Assembly (NCBI GenBank): GCA_003151475.1 | Contig: PLXQ01000069.1 | Location: 38,158 to 102,157, forward strand | Direction of reading: 5' to 3' | Source of the DNA: Acidimicrobiaceae bacterium | GTDB taxonomy: Bacteria > Actinomycetota > Acidimicrobiia > Acidimicrobiales > UBA8190 | Length of the DNA: 64,000 nt | Shown: piece by piece, positions 25,400 through 33,769 of the stretch | Layout: each line of letters opens with the position of its first letter | Position numbering within the stretch: position 1 is the stretch's first letter | Program-made: the position numbers and the translations under genes | The notes under the pieces: model-generated | Databases searched by the model: none | The model's input: the letters and a program-made list of their open reading frames with translations, nothing else | What the model was told of the DNA's origin: nothing

Positions 25400-26758
25400 A
25401 TGCGACGCCGCCTCGCGCTGGGCGAAGATGTGCCCATGGTGTGGGCCTGGGTGTACTTGGCATCGAGTCTGGTAGGCGCCGTCCTGGTGCTGAATGCCTT
25501 CAGGCCCTTCCGCCAGGAATTCCTCCTGGTACCGAGCTTCTTTGCCGGCTGGTACACGGGCGAGATGCCCGTCTGGCACATCGTCTGGCAGGTGGCGGCC
25601 ACCGGCCTCTTCGCCGTGGCCGGAGCTTTCGGATCGTGGCCGGGCTGGGTGGGACTGGTGGTGGCGGCATCCTCGTGGATCGGTCTCGGCGTCCTGGCCG
25701 GCATCGGCCGGCGCTCCGGGAGTGTCCTCGTGGGAGCCGAAGAGGAGCTCGGACTCCCGACGATCGAGGATCTCGTCGTCCCCGGGGGCGGACGCGACAC
25801 GATGTGGCGCTTCCCCCGGCTGATCTACCCGTTGCCCCGGCCGGCACGGTCCATGCAGGTCGTCCGCAACATCGACTACGTGGGCGACGGGACACGCCGT
25901 CACCGGCTCGACATCATCCGACGCCGGGTGGACCCCCCGGCGGCAGGACCGGTCCTCGTATACATCCACGGCGGGGCCTGGGTGATCGGCGACAAGCGTG
26001 AGCAGGGGCTGCCTCTGCTGCACGAGTTGGCCAGGCGCGGCTGGGTCACGGTCACCATCAACTACCGGCTGAGCCCGAAAGCGACGTGGCCGGACCATCT
26101 GGTCGACTGCAAACAGGCCCTGTCCTGGGTGAGAGAGAACATCGCCGACTACGGGGGAGATCCGGCCTTCATCGCCGTGAGCGGGGGATCGGCGGGTGGC
26201 CATCTGTGTTCGATGGTGGCCCTGACGCCGGGCGACCCGGCCTTTCAACCGGGATTCGAAGGCGCCCCGACGGCAGTCGACGCCTGTGTCTCGTTCTACG
26301 GGGTCTACGACATGACCGCCGGCCGAGGGACGGACCATTACGACAAAGGCCTGATGAGCCTGCTGGAGAGGCGGGTGTTCAAGCGCCGTTACGACGACAA
26401 CCCGCAGATCTTCGAGGACGCCTCTCCCCAGTGTCGGGTGAATCCCGATGCCCCGCCCTTCTTCGTCGTGCACGGAACCCACGACACCCTCGTGCCCGTG
26501 GCCGAGGCCCGACGTTTCGTCGAGGCTCTCCGGGCGACGTCGAAAGCCCCCGTCCTCTATGCCGAGCTTCCCTACACCCAGCACGCCTTTGACGTCCTGC
26601 CTTCGGTGCGTAGCGCCCACGCCGTCGCCGCCGTGGTGCGTTTTCTGGAAGGGGTCCGCTACCGCTCCCGGCTCCGCCCCGACGAGGACGGCCCCGCTCT
26701 CCCCGGGGCGTCGCCCGTCGCCTCGGCGGACCAGGCAGCCAGCGGATTCCTGACGTAG
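25400..26758 (+). CDS. Alpha/beta hydrolase (HSL-like esterase) with an N-terminal membrane anchor
   Basis: The protein is 452 residues from ATG 25400, or 440 from ATG 25436; neither start has a strong ribosome binding site. Three hydrophobic segments occupy about 15-115. The carboxylesterase domain follows, with the oxyanion H-G-G-A-W, the nucleophile in S-G-G-S-A-G-G, Asp in H-G-T-H-D-T-L-V-P and His in T-Q-H-A-F. The HGG loop places it with hormone-sensitive-lipase-like esterases. The membrane segments suggest a lipid or xenobiotic ester substrate at the membrane. It stands alone between ogt and the transporter operon. Confidence 0.85.
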   Translation: MRRRLALGEDVPMVWAWVYLASSLVGAVLVLNAFRPFRQEFLLVPSFFAGWYTGEMPVWHIVWQVAATGLFAVAGAFGSWPGWVGLVVAASSWIGLGVLAGIGRRSGSVLVGAEEELGLPTIEDLVVPGGGRDTMWRFPRLIYPLPRPARSMQVVRNIDYVGDGTRRHRLDIIRRRVDPPAAGPVLVYIHGGAWVIGDKREQGLPLLHELARRGWVTVTINYRLSPKATWPDHLVDCKQALSWVRENIADYGGDPAFIAVSGGSAGGHLCSMVALTPGDPAFQPGFEGAPTAVDACVSFYGVYDMTAGRGTDHYDKGLMSLLERRVFKRRYDDNPQIFEDASPQCRVNPDAPPFFVVHGTHDTLVPVAEARRFVEALRATSKAPVLYAELPYTQHAFDVLPSVRSAHAVAAVVRFLEGVRYRSRLRPDEDGPALPGASPVASADQAASGFLT

Positions 26759-26894
26759 CATCAGCTCCGGCTAGAACGTGTTCTGCCTTCGTCTCCGGGC
26801 CGGTCCCACCAGCCTGGGGACGGTAGGAGACGCTGTGCCAAGCTGTCGGGCCTGGGGTGATGGACCGGTTACAGGGGAGACCAGAGGGGGAATT

Positions 26895-28274
26895 GTGGAC
26901 GATGTGCAGGGGAAGCGAACAGTCGCCGTACGTAGTGGGCACGGCCGCCGACGCACGGTGAGAGGGGCCCGGTTGCTCGTGCCGATCTCGGTCGTGGCCC
27001 TGGTGGCCAGCGCCTGCTCGTCGACCCCCGGAAAAGCAGCGTCCACCACCACCACGGCGGCGACGGCCACCACGGCGGGCGGCTCGAGCACGCCGCCGAC
27101 CGGTGGGACGTCCCCCGGGATCACCAGTACCCAGGTCACTGTGGGCCAGGTCGATGACCTCACCAAGCCGATCCCGGGACTGTTCAAAGGGGCCAAGGAC
27201 GGTACCCAGGCCTACTTCGACTACATCAACAGCCAGGGTGGTGTGAACGGGCGCACGATCAAGCTCGACGCCCAGGACAGCGGATACGACGACGGCATCG
27301 TGGCCAACGAAACGCAGGCCCAGGTCAAGAGCGACTTCGCCCTGGTCGGTGGGTTCTCACTGGACGACGCCGCCGAGGAGCCGATCATCGCCAGCTCCGG
27401 CATGCCCGACGTGGCTTATCCGTTGGACCAGAGCCTGTCGAACCTCCCGACCTCGTACAGCCCGGCTCCGAACCCCAGCAACGACTACCCGCTCACCGTC
27501 TTCACTGTTCTCAAAAAGAAGTTCCCGACGCAGATCAAGCACGTGGGGATCCTGTGGGCCAACGCCACGCCGTCGACGGCCGCCTCGGAAACGGCCTTCG
27601 AGCGGGCGGCCAAATCGCAGGGATTCGGGATCGTCTATTCCACCGGGTTCACCCCCAGTCAGACGACGTTCCTGGCCAACGTCCTCACCATGAAGGCGAA
27701 GGGTGTCCAGATGTTCTTCACGCTGCAGATGCCCGATGCCTACGCGGCAACGGTGGCCAAGGAGATGCAGCAGCAGAGTTTCAACCCCGTCAACGTCGAG
27801 GGCGACGCCTATTCGAACCAACTGGTCAATGAGGGGGGCCCGGCCGTCAACAACATGTATCTGGACACCGGATACCTGCTCTACCTCGACGCCGACGCCA
27901 ATCTGCCCGCCGTGAAACTCTTCACCCATTGGATGAAGGAAGCCGACGCGAGTCCTCAGTTCAACTTGGAGGCTGTCTACGGATGGGCCGCCGCCCAGCT
28001 CTTCGTAGAGGGTTTGCGAGCCGCCGGGAAGACACCCACCCGTGCCAGCCTCAAGGCGGCGCTGGACAAGGTCACCAGTTTCGATGCCAGTGGACTTCTG
28101 ACGACGGGGAATCCGGCGCAGAACATTCCTGGCGGCTGCATCGTCCTCAGCCAAGTCCAGAACGGGCAGATCAAGCGGGTGGCACCGTCGCCCCCCACCG
28201 GGTTCATCTGCAGTTCTGCCAAGTTGCCGGCACCGGGATTCAAGCCCGAGGTCCGGCCGACCCCGTCGTCGTAG
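26895..28274 (+). CDS. ABC transporter substrate-binding lipoprotein, branched-chain amino acid (LivJ/urea) type
   Basis: A 459-residue receptor whose signal peptide ends in a lipobox V-A-S-A-C (about residue 35), followed by a Ser/Thr/Gly linker. The periplasmic-binding type I domain opens I-T-S-T-Q-V-T-V-G-Q-V-D and contains Y-I-N-S-Q-G-G-V-N-G-R-T-I-K-L, the usual LIV-family signature. The GTG at 26895 has AGAGGGGG upstream; the longer frame to 26778 is not signal-like. It is the first gene of a three-gene transporter operon. The ligand may be an amino acid, amide or other small molecule; it cannot be read from the sequence. Confidence 0.9.
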   Translation: MDDVQGKRTVAVRSGHGRRRTVRGARLLVPISVVALVASACSSTPGKAASTTTTAATATTAGGSSTPPTGGTSPGITSTQVTVGQVDDLTKPIPGLFKGAKDGTQAYFDYINSQGGVNGRTIKLDAQDSGYDDGIVANETQAQVKSDFALVGGFSLDDAAEEPIIASSGMPDVAYPLDQSLSNLPTSYSPAPNPSNDYPLTVFTVLKKKFPTQIKHVGILWANATPSTAASETAFERAAKSQGFGIVYSTGFTPSQTTFLANVLTMKAKGVQMFFTLQMPDAYAATVAKEMQQQSFNPVNVEGDAYSNQLVNEGGPAVNNMYLDTGYLLYLDADANLPAVKLFTHWMKEADASPQFNLEAVYGWAAAQLFVEGLRAAGKTPTRASLKAALDKVTSFDASGLLTTGNPAQNIPGGCIVLSQVQNGQIKRVAPSPPTGFICSSAKLPAPGFKPEVRPTPSS

Positions 28275-28287
28275 GGTGCTCGATCAC

Positions 28288-28308
28288 GGCGCGTCCGCGT
28301 GGCGCGCC
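28288..28308 (+). terminator. Hairpin between the binding-protein and permease genes
   Basis: GGCGCG (28288-28293) and CGCGCC (28303-28308) can pair across a 9-nt loop in the 64-bp gap. There is no T-tract. Such intercistronic hairpins often stabilise or attenuate so that binding protein is made in excess of the membrane parts. Confidence 0.35.
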
Positions 28309-28338
28309 ACCCGTCGGTGACCGAGGGGGCTTGACGCT

Positions 28339-30249
28339 GTGAGCGAGTTCATCAGCCTGGTGATCGCCGGGATCGTCACCGGGTCGATCTATGCCGTGAG
28401 CGCCAGCGGTCTCGTGGTGACGTACAACACCACCGGAATCTTCAACTTCGCCCACGGTGCGCTCGGCATGGGCCTCGCCTATCTGTTCTGGCAACTGTGG
28501 CAGGGCTGGCATTGGCCCGTTCTCCTAGCCCTGGCCGTGGTGCTGCTTGTGGTGGCACCCATCCTCGGCGCCGTCGTGGAACGGGTCGTCATGCGCCCTC
28601 TCTACGGTGTGTCGCCCAACATCCGCCTGGCCGTCACTCTCGGACTTCTCCTCGTTCTGGTGGCCGGGGCGAGCAGCATCTGGAACCAGGCCAACGTCTA
28701 CGTGATGCCCGAGTTCTTCAACGGCCACCAGGTGTCCCTCGGTGGCGTCAATCTCTCTTACGAGCAGGTCATCACCATCGCCATCGCCGTGGGCGCCGCT
28801 GTTTTCCTGCGGCTGTTCTTCAAACGCACCCGCACGGGCGTGGCCATGCGGGCCGTGGTGGACGACCCCGAGCTCGCCCGCCTGGCGGGAGCGCCTTCGG
28901 GGCGCATCGCCTCGTACGCCTGGATGATCGGTGTCATGTTCGCCGGCGTGGCCGGGATCCTCCTCGCTCCCACCACCATGGTGATCATCCAACTCACCGA
29001 ATTGGTCATCGTCGGTTACGCCGCGGCCGTCGTGGGTCGGCTGCGCAGCATTCCCCTCACCTTCTTGGGCGCCATGATCCTGGGCATCGCCAACTCCCTG
29101 GTCGTCGGCTACGGGCCGGCCAGCGATGTCTCGGACATCCAGGCGGCGCTGCCCATGGTCCTGCTCTTCCTGGTTCTGCTGTTCATTCCCGAGGTCCGCT
29201 TGACCGTGGGCCGGGTGGTCCGCGTGCGCTCACCTCGACCGCCCGGGGCGAAATCGACACTCTTCGGTGCCGGCCTCGTGATCGTGATCGTCGTGATCCT
29301 CTCCACCGTGCTCTCGGGCAGCAACCTCCTGACCATGGGTAACGCGCTGGTCCTGGCCATGTTGGCGCTGTCTCTCACCTTGCTGTCGGGCTACGCCGGA
29401 CAGATCTCGCTGTGCCAGTACACCTTCTTGGGCCTCGGGGCGCTGTCCATGCACTGGGTGGACGGCGGTGGCTCCGTGCTCGGGGTGCTCCTCGCCGTGA
29501 GCCTGTGCGCGTCGGTGGGTGCGGTGCTGGCTCTGCCCACCCTGCGACTACGCGGCCTCTACCTGGCCCTGGCCACCCTGGCCTTCGCCGTGCTCATGGA
29601 CAATGTGTTCTTCACCTCGAACTCCATCTTCGGAAGCTCCGGTGCCGTCACGGTCGGGCGTCCCGACATCTTCGGTCTCCGCTTCGCCACCAACCGGTCG
29701 TTCGACATCCTCATCGGCATCGTCTTGGCCCTGTGTCTTATCGGGGTCAGCGCGCTGCGTCGGGGTCCGTTCGGGCGCCGTCTGGTGGCCATGAGCGACT
29801 CCCCGGCGGCGTGCAGCACGGTGGGTCTCAGTCTCACGGTGACAAAGTTGGCCGTCTTCTCACTGTCGGCCGGACTGGCAGGGCTGGCCGGTGCTCTGTA
29901 CGGCGGCCTGAGCACGTCGGTGGGAGCGTCACAGTTCCAGTTCCTCTACAGCATCTTGATCTTCGCCGGGGTGACGCTCGGGGGGATGAGCGTGCTCACC
30001 GGGGCCGTCTCGACCGGCGTCTTCATTGCCGTGCTCCCCGTCATCGGAACGCACATCCCGCAGCTGAACGACTTCTCGCAGCTCCTGATCGGTGTGGGCA
30101 TCGTGGCCGTCGGCCGCAACCCCAACGGCATCGGCAAGGTGTTCATCGACGTGTCGGACTACCTCGAACGTCGCCGCAGCCGCCTCCAACACGAGAGTCC
30201 GGAGATCGAAAGCGACCAACCCCCCGCGCCCAGCGCGGCGCTGGGGTGA
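28339..30249 (+). CDS. Fused LivH-LivM branched-chain amino acid type ABC permease
   Basis: The 636-residue protein combines two permeases normally encoded separately. Residues about 1-290 are LivH-like (G-I-V-T-G-S-I-Y-A-V-S-A-S-G-L-V, and N-F-A-H-G-A-L-G-M). Residues about 305-610 are LivM-like (L-S-G-Y-A-G-Q-I-S-L-C-Q, and A-G-L-A-G-L-A-G-A-L-Y-G-G). About 17 membrane helices result. The GTG start follows GAGGGGG. It pairs with the similarly fused ATPase downstream, so one copy of each polypeptide would complete the transporter. Confidence 0.92.
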   Translation: MSEFISLVIAGIVTGSIYAVSASGLVVTYNTTGIFNFAHGALGMGLAYLFWQLWQGWHWPVLLALAVVLLVVAPILGAVVERVVMRPLYGVSPNIRLAVTLGLLLVLVAGASSIWNQANVYVMPEFFNGHQVSLGGVNLSYEQVITIAIAVGAAVFLRLFFKRTRTGVAMRAVVDDPELARLAGAPSGRIASYAWMIGVMFAGVAGILLAPTTMVIIQLTELVIVGYAAAVVGRLRSIPLTFLGAMILGIANSLVVGYGPASDVSDIQAALPMVLLFLVLLFIPEVRLTVGRVVRVRSPRPPGAKSTLFGAGLVIVIVVILSTVLSGSNLLTMGNALVLAMLALSLTLLSGYAGQISLCQYTFLGLGALSMHWVDGGGSVLGVLLAVSLCASVGAVLALPTLRLRGLYLALATLAFAVLMDNVFFTSNSIFGSSGAVTVGRPDIFGLRFATNRSFDILIGIVLALCLIGVSALRRGPFGRRLVAMSDSPAACSTVGLSLTVTKLAVFSLSAGLAGLAGALYGGLSTSVGASQFQFLYSILIFAGVTLGGMSVLTGAVSTGVFIAVLPVIGTHIPQLNDFSQLLIGVGIVAVGRNPNGIGKVFIDVSDYLERRRSRLQHESPEIESDQPPAPSAALG

Positions 30250-30255
30250 GCGGCG

Positions 30256-31818
30256 GTGTCTGAGCTCAAGGTCGAGCAGATCGCCGTCCGCTTCGGCGGT
30301 ATCCAGGCCCTGAACGAAGTCGACGTGACCGTCAGCGGCGGGACCGTCCACGGGCTCATCGGACCCAATGGTGCGGGGAAGACCACCCTCTTCAATGTCA
30401 TCACCGGGCTCCAGCCCCCCACCCGTGGTCGGGTCCGTTTCGACGGCCAGGACATCACGGGTAATCGGCCGCATGTCCGGGCGCGGCGCGGCATGGCCCG
30501 CACGTTCCAGCGCCTGGAGCTGTTCGACACCCTGACGACACGCGAGAACATCCAGATGGCGGCCGAAACCCAACGTCGTCGCCTGCCGCCGGGGATGACC
30601 CCGGACGCCGCCACCGAGTGCCTCATGGAGCAGGTGGGGATCGCCCATGTGGCCGACGAGCCGACCGACTCACTGCCCACGGGCCTCGCCCGGCTGGTCG
30701 AGCTGGCGCGGGCGATGGCCACCACGCCGACCGTCCTGCTTCTCGATGAGCCCAGTGCCGGACTGGACCAGCATGAGACCGAAGCGCTCGGGAGGGTACT
30801 CGTCAGGCTGGCCGGCGACGGCATGGCCGTGCTCTTGGTCGAACACGACATGAGTCTCGTTATGAGCATCTGCCACGAGGTGAGCGTCCTGCACTACGGC
30901 GAGATCATCGCCTCGGGGAGCCCGGAATCCGTCCAGGCCGATCCGGCCGTGCAGGCCGCCTATCTGGGCGCGGTGGACACCGAGAAGCCTCCGCCGACCG
31001 AGGTCACCCCGGTGATTGCCGTTGGGCTGCTGGTCGATACCGAGCCGCCGGCGGTTGCGGCCGCGGGCCGGGGTGTTTCCGTCGTGGCCGAGCGCGACGG
31101 CGGCGCTCTGATGCTGGAGCTCGTCGACGTGAGAGCCGCCTACGGCCGCATCGAAGTCGTCCACGGCGTCTCGTTGGCCGTTTCCCGGGGTTCGGTCATG
31201 GCTCTGCTCGGGCCCAACGGGGCGGGAAAGTCGACGCTTCTCAAAGTCACGAGCGGAAGGCTGTCCCCGTCGGCGGGGAGTGTCCGCTTCAACGGGGAGG
31301 ACATCGGCAAGGCCACCTCCGAACAGCTGGCCCGGCGGGGGCTGTGTGCCATTCCCGAGGGGAGAGCCATCTTTCCCAACCTGACCGTCTCCGAGAACCT
31401 CTTGATGTACACCTACCGCGGCAAGGACGTGAAGGCGGCCGAGCTCGAAGAGCAGAGCTACATCCGGTTCCCCGTGCTCGGCCAGCGTCGCCGACAGCTG
31501 GCCGGACGACTCTCGGGCGGTGAGCAGCAGATGTTGGCGCTGGCCCGGGCGCTGTTCACGAATCCCCGCTTGTTGCTGCTCGACGAGATATCGATGGGCC
31601 TGGCTCCCCTGGTCGTTGCCGAGCTCTACGAACTGGTGGGCCAGCTGGTGGCGTCGGAGGACATCACGATCCTTCTCGTCGAGCAGTTCGCGCAGACAGC
31701 TCTGACGATCGCCGACCATGTGGCCGTGATGGTGAATGGTCGTATCGTCCGCACGGGCACGCCGGCCGAAGTGGGGGACAACCTGATGAGCGCCTACATG
31801 GGGAGCTCCGAGGGATAA
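30256..31818 (+). CDS. Fused LivG-LivF ABC transporter ATP-binding protein
   Basis: The 520-residue protein contains two nucleotide-binding domains. The LivG-like half has Walker A GPNGAGKTT (36-44) and Walker B L-L-L-D-E-P-S-A-G-L. Its signature motif is degenerate (L-P-T-G-L-A-R). The LivF-like half has Walker A GPNGAGKST (about 319-327), a good signature L-S-G-G-E-Q-Q-M and Walker B L-L-L-D-E-I-S. The halves are joined by a roughly 50-residue acidic, Pro/Val-rich linker. It starts 6 nt after the permease stop and belongs to the same operon. Confidence 0.92.
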   Translation: MSELKVEQIAVRFGGIQALNEVDVTVSGGTVHGLIGPNGAGKTTLFNVITGLQPPTRGRVRFDGQDITGNRPHVRARRGMARTFQRLELFDTLTTRENIQMAAETQRRRLPPGMTPDAATECLMEQVGIAHVADEPTDSLPTGLARLVELARAMATTPTVLLLDEPSAGLDQHETEALGRVLVRLAGDGMAVLLVEHDMSLVMSICHEVSVLHYGEIIASGSPESVQADPAVQAAYLGAVDTEKPPPTEVTPVIAVGLLVDTEPPAVAAAGRGVSVVAERDGGALMLELVDVRAAYGRIEVVHGVSLAVSRGSVMALLGPNGAGKSTLLKVTSGRLSPSAGSVRFNGEDIGKATSEQLARRGLCAIPEGRAIFPNLTVSENLLMYTYRGKDVKAAELEEQSYIRFPVLGQRRRQLAGRLSGGEQQMLALARALFTNPRLLLLDEISMGLAPLVVAELYELVGQLVASEDITILLVEQFAQTALTIADHVAVMVNGRIVRTGTPAEVGDNLMSAYMGSSEG

Positions 31819-31833
31819 CCCCGGTCGCAGGGC

Positions 31834-32718
31834 TCAGGTCGGCGTATTCACCCCGGCTTCGGCGATCAGCTTCTCGCTGGCCTCCCACAGCCGCCGAGCC
31901 GCATTCTCGTCGTGGGCCGCCTTGGATGTCCGGTGTTGCTTGCACTTGATGAAATATTTCCCCGACACGCCGGCCACCTCGGGAGACGAGGCCAGGTAGA
32001 CAGAGGTCCGGGCCCCCTTTTCCGCCGACAACACGAACGGCTCGATCACCTTCAGGCCGAAGGCGACGACCCCCTTCGTGTCGCTGTCGCGTCCGAAGCC
32101 GCTGGCCACCACCCCGGGGTGGAGGCAATTGGCGGTCGCCGGTGTTCCTTCCAGCCGCCTGGCCAATTCGGTGGTGAAGTAGATGTTGGCCAACTTGCTC
32201 TTGCCGTACACCCGCATGGCGCTGTAGCCGGTGGCTGACTGCAGGTCGTCGAAGTCGAGCCCCTGGCGCGCCGAGTTATGCGCCGTGGACGATACGTTCA
32301 CGATCCGTCCCTGTGCGCTGGCGGTGATGCGATTGAAAAGTAGTTGGGTGAGAAGGAAGGGACCGAGGTGATTGATGGCGAAGGTCGACTCGAATCCGTC
32401 GACCGTCTGCCGGCGATCCGACAAGACCAGGCCGGCGTTGTTGACCAGAACGTCGATGGACGGGCAGAGCTCGAGGATGGCGGTGGCGCCGGACCGGACA
32501 GAGCCGAGGTCAGAGAGGTCGAAGATGACCAGCTCGACTGCGTCGCTGCCACTTCGGGTCCCGATGTCGGCCACGGCCTCCTGCCCCCGGCCGCCATGGC
32601 GTGCCGTGATCACGGTCCGTGCCCCGGCCCGGGCCAGGGCCACGGCGGTCTCCTTGCCGATTCCCGAATTGGCCCCCGTGATGACGACCGTCTTGCCCGC
32701 CATATCGTCCACCGCCAC
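31834..32718 (-). CDS. Short-chain dehydrogenase/reductase (retinol-dehydrogenase-like)
   Basis: The 294-residue Rossmann-fold oxidoreductase has the cofactor motif T-G-A-N-S-G-I-G (about 13-20), N-N-A-G (about 87), the catalytic serine in I-V-N-V-S-S and the Y-G-K-S-K active site (about 168). The GTG at 32718 is chosen because GAGGAGA lies just upstream; the open frame to 33006 runs antisense into the amidohydrolase gene. The C-terminal length and K-C-K-Q-H region resemble the WWOX/retinol dehydrogenase group. An NADP preference is likely from R-H-G-G-R. It is convergent with the transporter operon. Confidence 0.88.
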   Translation of the reverse strand: MAVDDMAGKTVVITGANSGIGKETAVALARAGARTVITARHGGRGQEAVADIGTRSGSDAVELVIFDLSDLGSVRSGATAILELCPSIDVLVNNAGLVLSDRRQTVDGFESTFAINHLGPFLLTQLLFNRITASAQGRIVNVSSTAHNSARQGLDFDDLQSATGYSAMRVYGKSKLANIYFTTELARRLEGTPATANCLHPGVVASGFGRDSDTKGVVAFGLKVIEPFVLSAEKGARTSVYLASSPEVAGVSGKYFIKCKQHRTSKAAHDENAARRLWEASEKLIAEAGVNTPT

Positions 32719-32875
32719 GAACTTCTCCTCGTCGTATTCGCTGATCGACCCTGTCCGACAGGATCCACACCGGGCTGAGCCTAAGCCGATCTGCCGGGGC
32801 GGGCGGCCGCCTGTACCGTGACGTCGGCCCGCCGGGGATCGGCGCCGAGAGAATGAGACGAGGGGGATCAGCACC

Positions 32876-33736
32876 GTGGCCATGCCTACCGATGTCGGAG
32901 CCGTCGATCTGATGATCGGCTTCCCGAGCGCCAAAGCGGGCAAGCGCTTCGATTTCTTGAAGCCCCAGCTGCGCGACCAGGAGAGCGCCACCATGGCCAC
33001 TCCCATCGCTTACATGTTCCGGGACAATCCCGGCCAGATCGATGAGGACATCGACCCCGTGGAGGTCACGCTGGGCGAGATGGACCGCCACGGTGTCGCC
33101 ATCGGCCTCGTGGGCCTGGCCGGAGAGATCACCGATCGGGCTCTGGGCGAGCACCCCGACCGCTTCAAAGCCAGTCTCGAGATCGACCCCAACGAGATCG
33201 GCAACGCTGTCCGGCGTATTCGCAAGGCACAGGCCGAGTACGACATCAAAGCGGTGACGACCTTCCCCGCCGGCTGCAACCCCCAGGTGCCCGTCAGCGA
33301 CCGGCGCTACTACCCGATCTACCAGACCTGTGTGGATCTGGATCTCCCCATCCTCGTCAACGCCGGCATCGCCGGTCCGCGCGTGCCGTCGGCCTGTCAG
33401 GACGTCATGCATTTCGATCAGGTCTGTTACGACTTCCCCGACCTGCGGATCGTCATGCGCCACGGGGCGGAACCGTGGCAGGAGCTCGCCGTCAAGCTGA
33501 TGCTCAAGTGGCCGGGGCTCTACTACACGACCAGTGCTTTCGCTCCCAAGTACTACCCGAAGGCGATCATCGACTACGCCAACACCAGAGGAGCCGACAA
33601 GATCATGTACGCCGGCTACTTCCCCATGGCTCTCACTCTCGAGCGCATCTTCTCGGAATTGTCCGACGTTCCCCTGCGCGACCACGTCTGGCCCAAGTTC
33701 CTGCGTGACAACGCCATGAAGGTCCTGAAACTCTGA
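32876..33736 (+). CDS. Amidohydrolase-2 family metal-dependent hydrolase/decarboxylase
   Basis: The 286-residue TIM-barrel protein of the ACMSD-like amidohydrolase group includes D-R-H-G-V-A-I-G-L-V-G, K-A-V-T-T-F-P-A-G, Y-P-I-Y-Q-T-C-V-D-L-D-L-P-I-L-V-N, and R-I-V-M-R-H-G-A. The N-terminal HxH metal motif seen in many relatives is not evident, so metal binding may differ or activity be altered. The start is GTG 32876 or ATG 32882, behind GAGGGGG. It is divergent from the SDR gene. The substrate is unknown. Confidence 0.78.
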   Translation: MAMPTDVGAVDLMIGFPSAKAGKRFDFLKPQLRDQESATMATPIAYMFRDNPGQIDEDIDPVEVTLGEMDRHGVAIGLVGLAGEITDRALGEHPDRFKASLEIDPNEIGNAVRRIRKAQAEYDIKAVTTFPAGCNPQVPVSDRRYYPIYQTCVDLDLPILVNAGIAGPRVPSACQDVMHFDQVCYDFPDLRIVMRHGAEPWQELAVKLMLKWPGLYYTTSAFAPKYYPKAIIDYANTRGADKIMYAGYFPMALTLERIFSELSDVPLRDHVWPKFLRDNAMKVLKL

Positions 33737-33739
33737 CCA

Positions 33740-33769
33740 CGGGCGGGCCGGTTCAGCCCGTTTCCTCCT
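33740..33769 (-). terminator. Weak hairpin between convergent genes
   Basis: CGGGC (33740-33744) and GCCCG (33756-33760) can pair. On the plus strand the hairpin is followed by TTTCCTCCT. It lies at the junction of the amidohydrolase and valS ends and could stop transcription of the former. Confidence 0.3.

Noticed and set aside
24725-26761. Minus-strand open frame of about 680 codons
   Set aside because: It runs antisense to ogt and the alpha/beta hydrolase, both with clear active sites; no ribosome binding site or domain.
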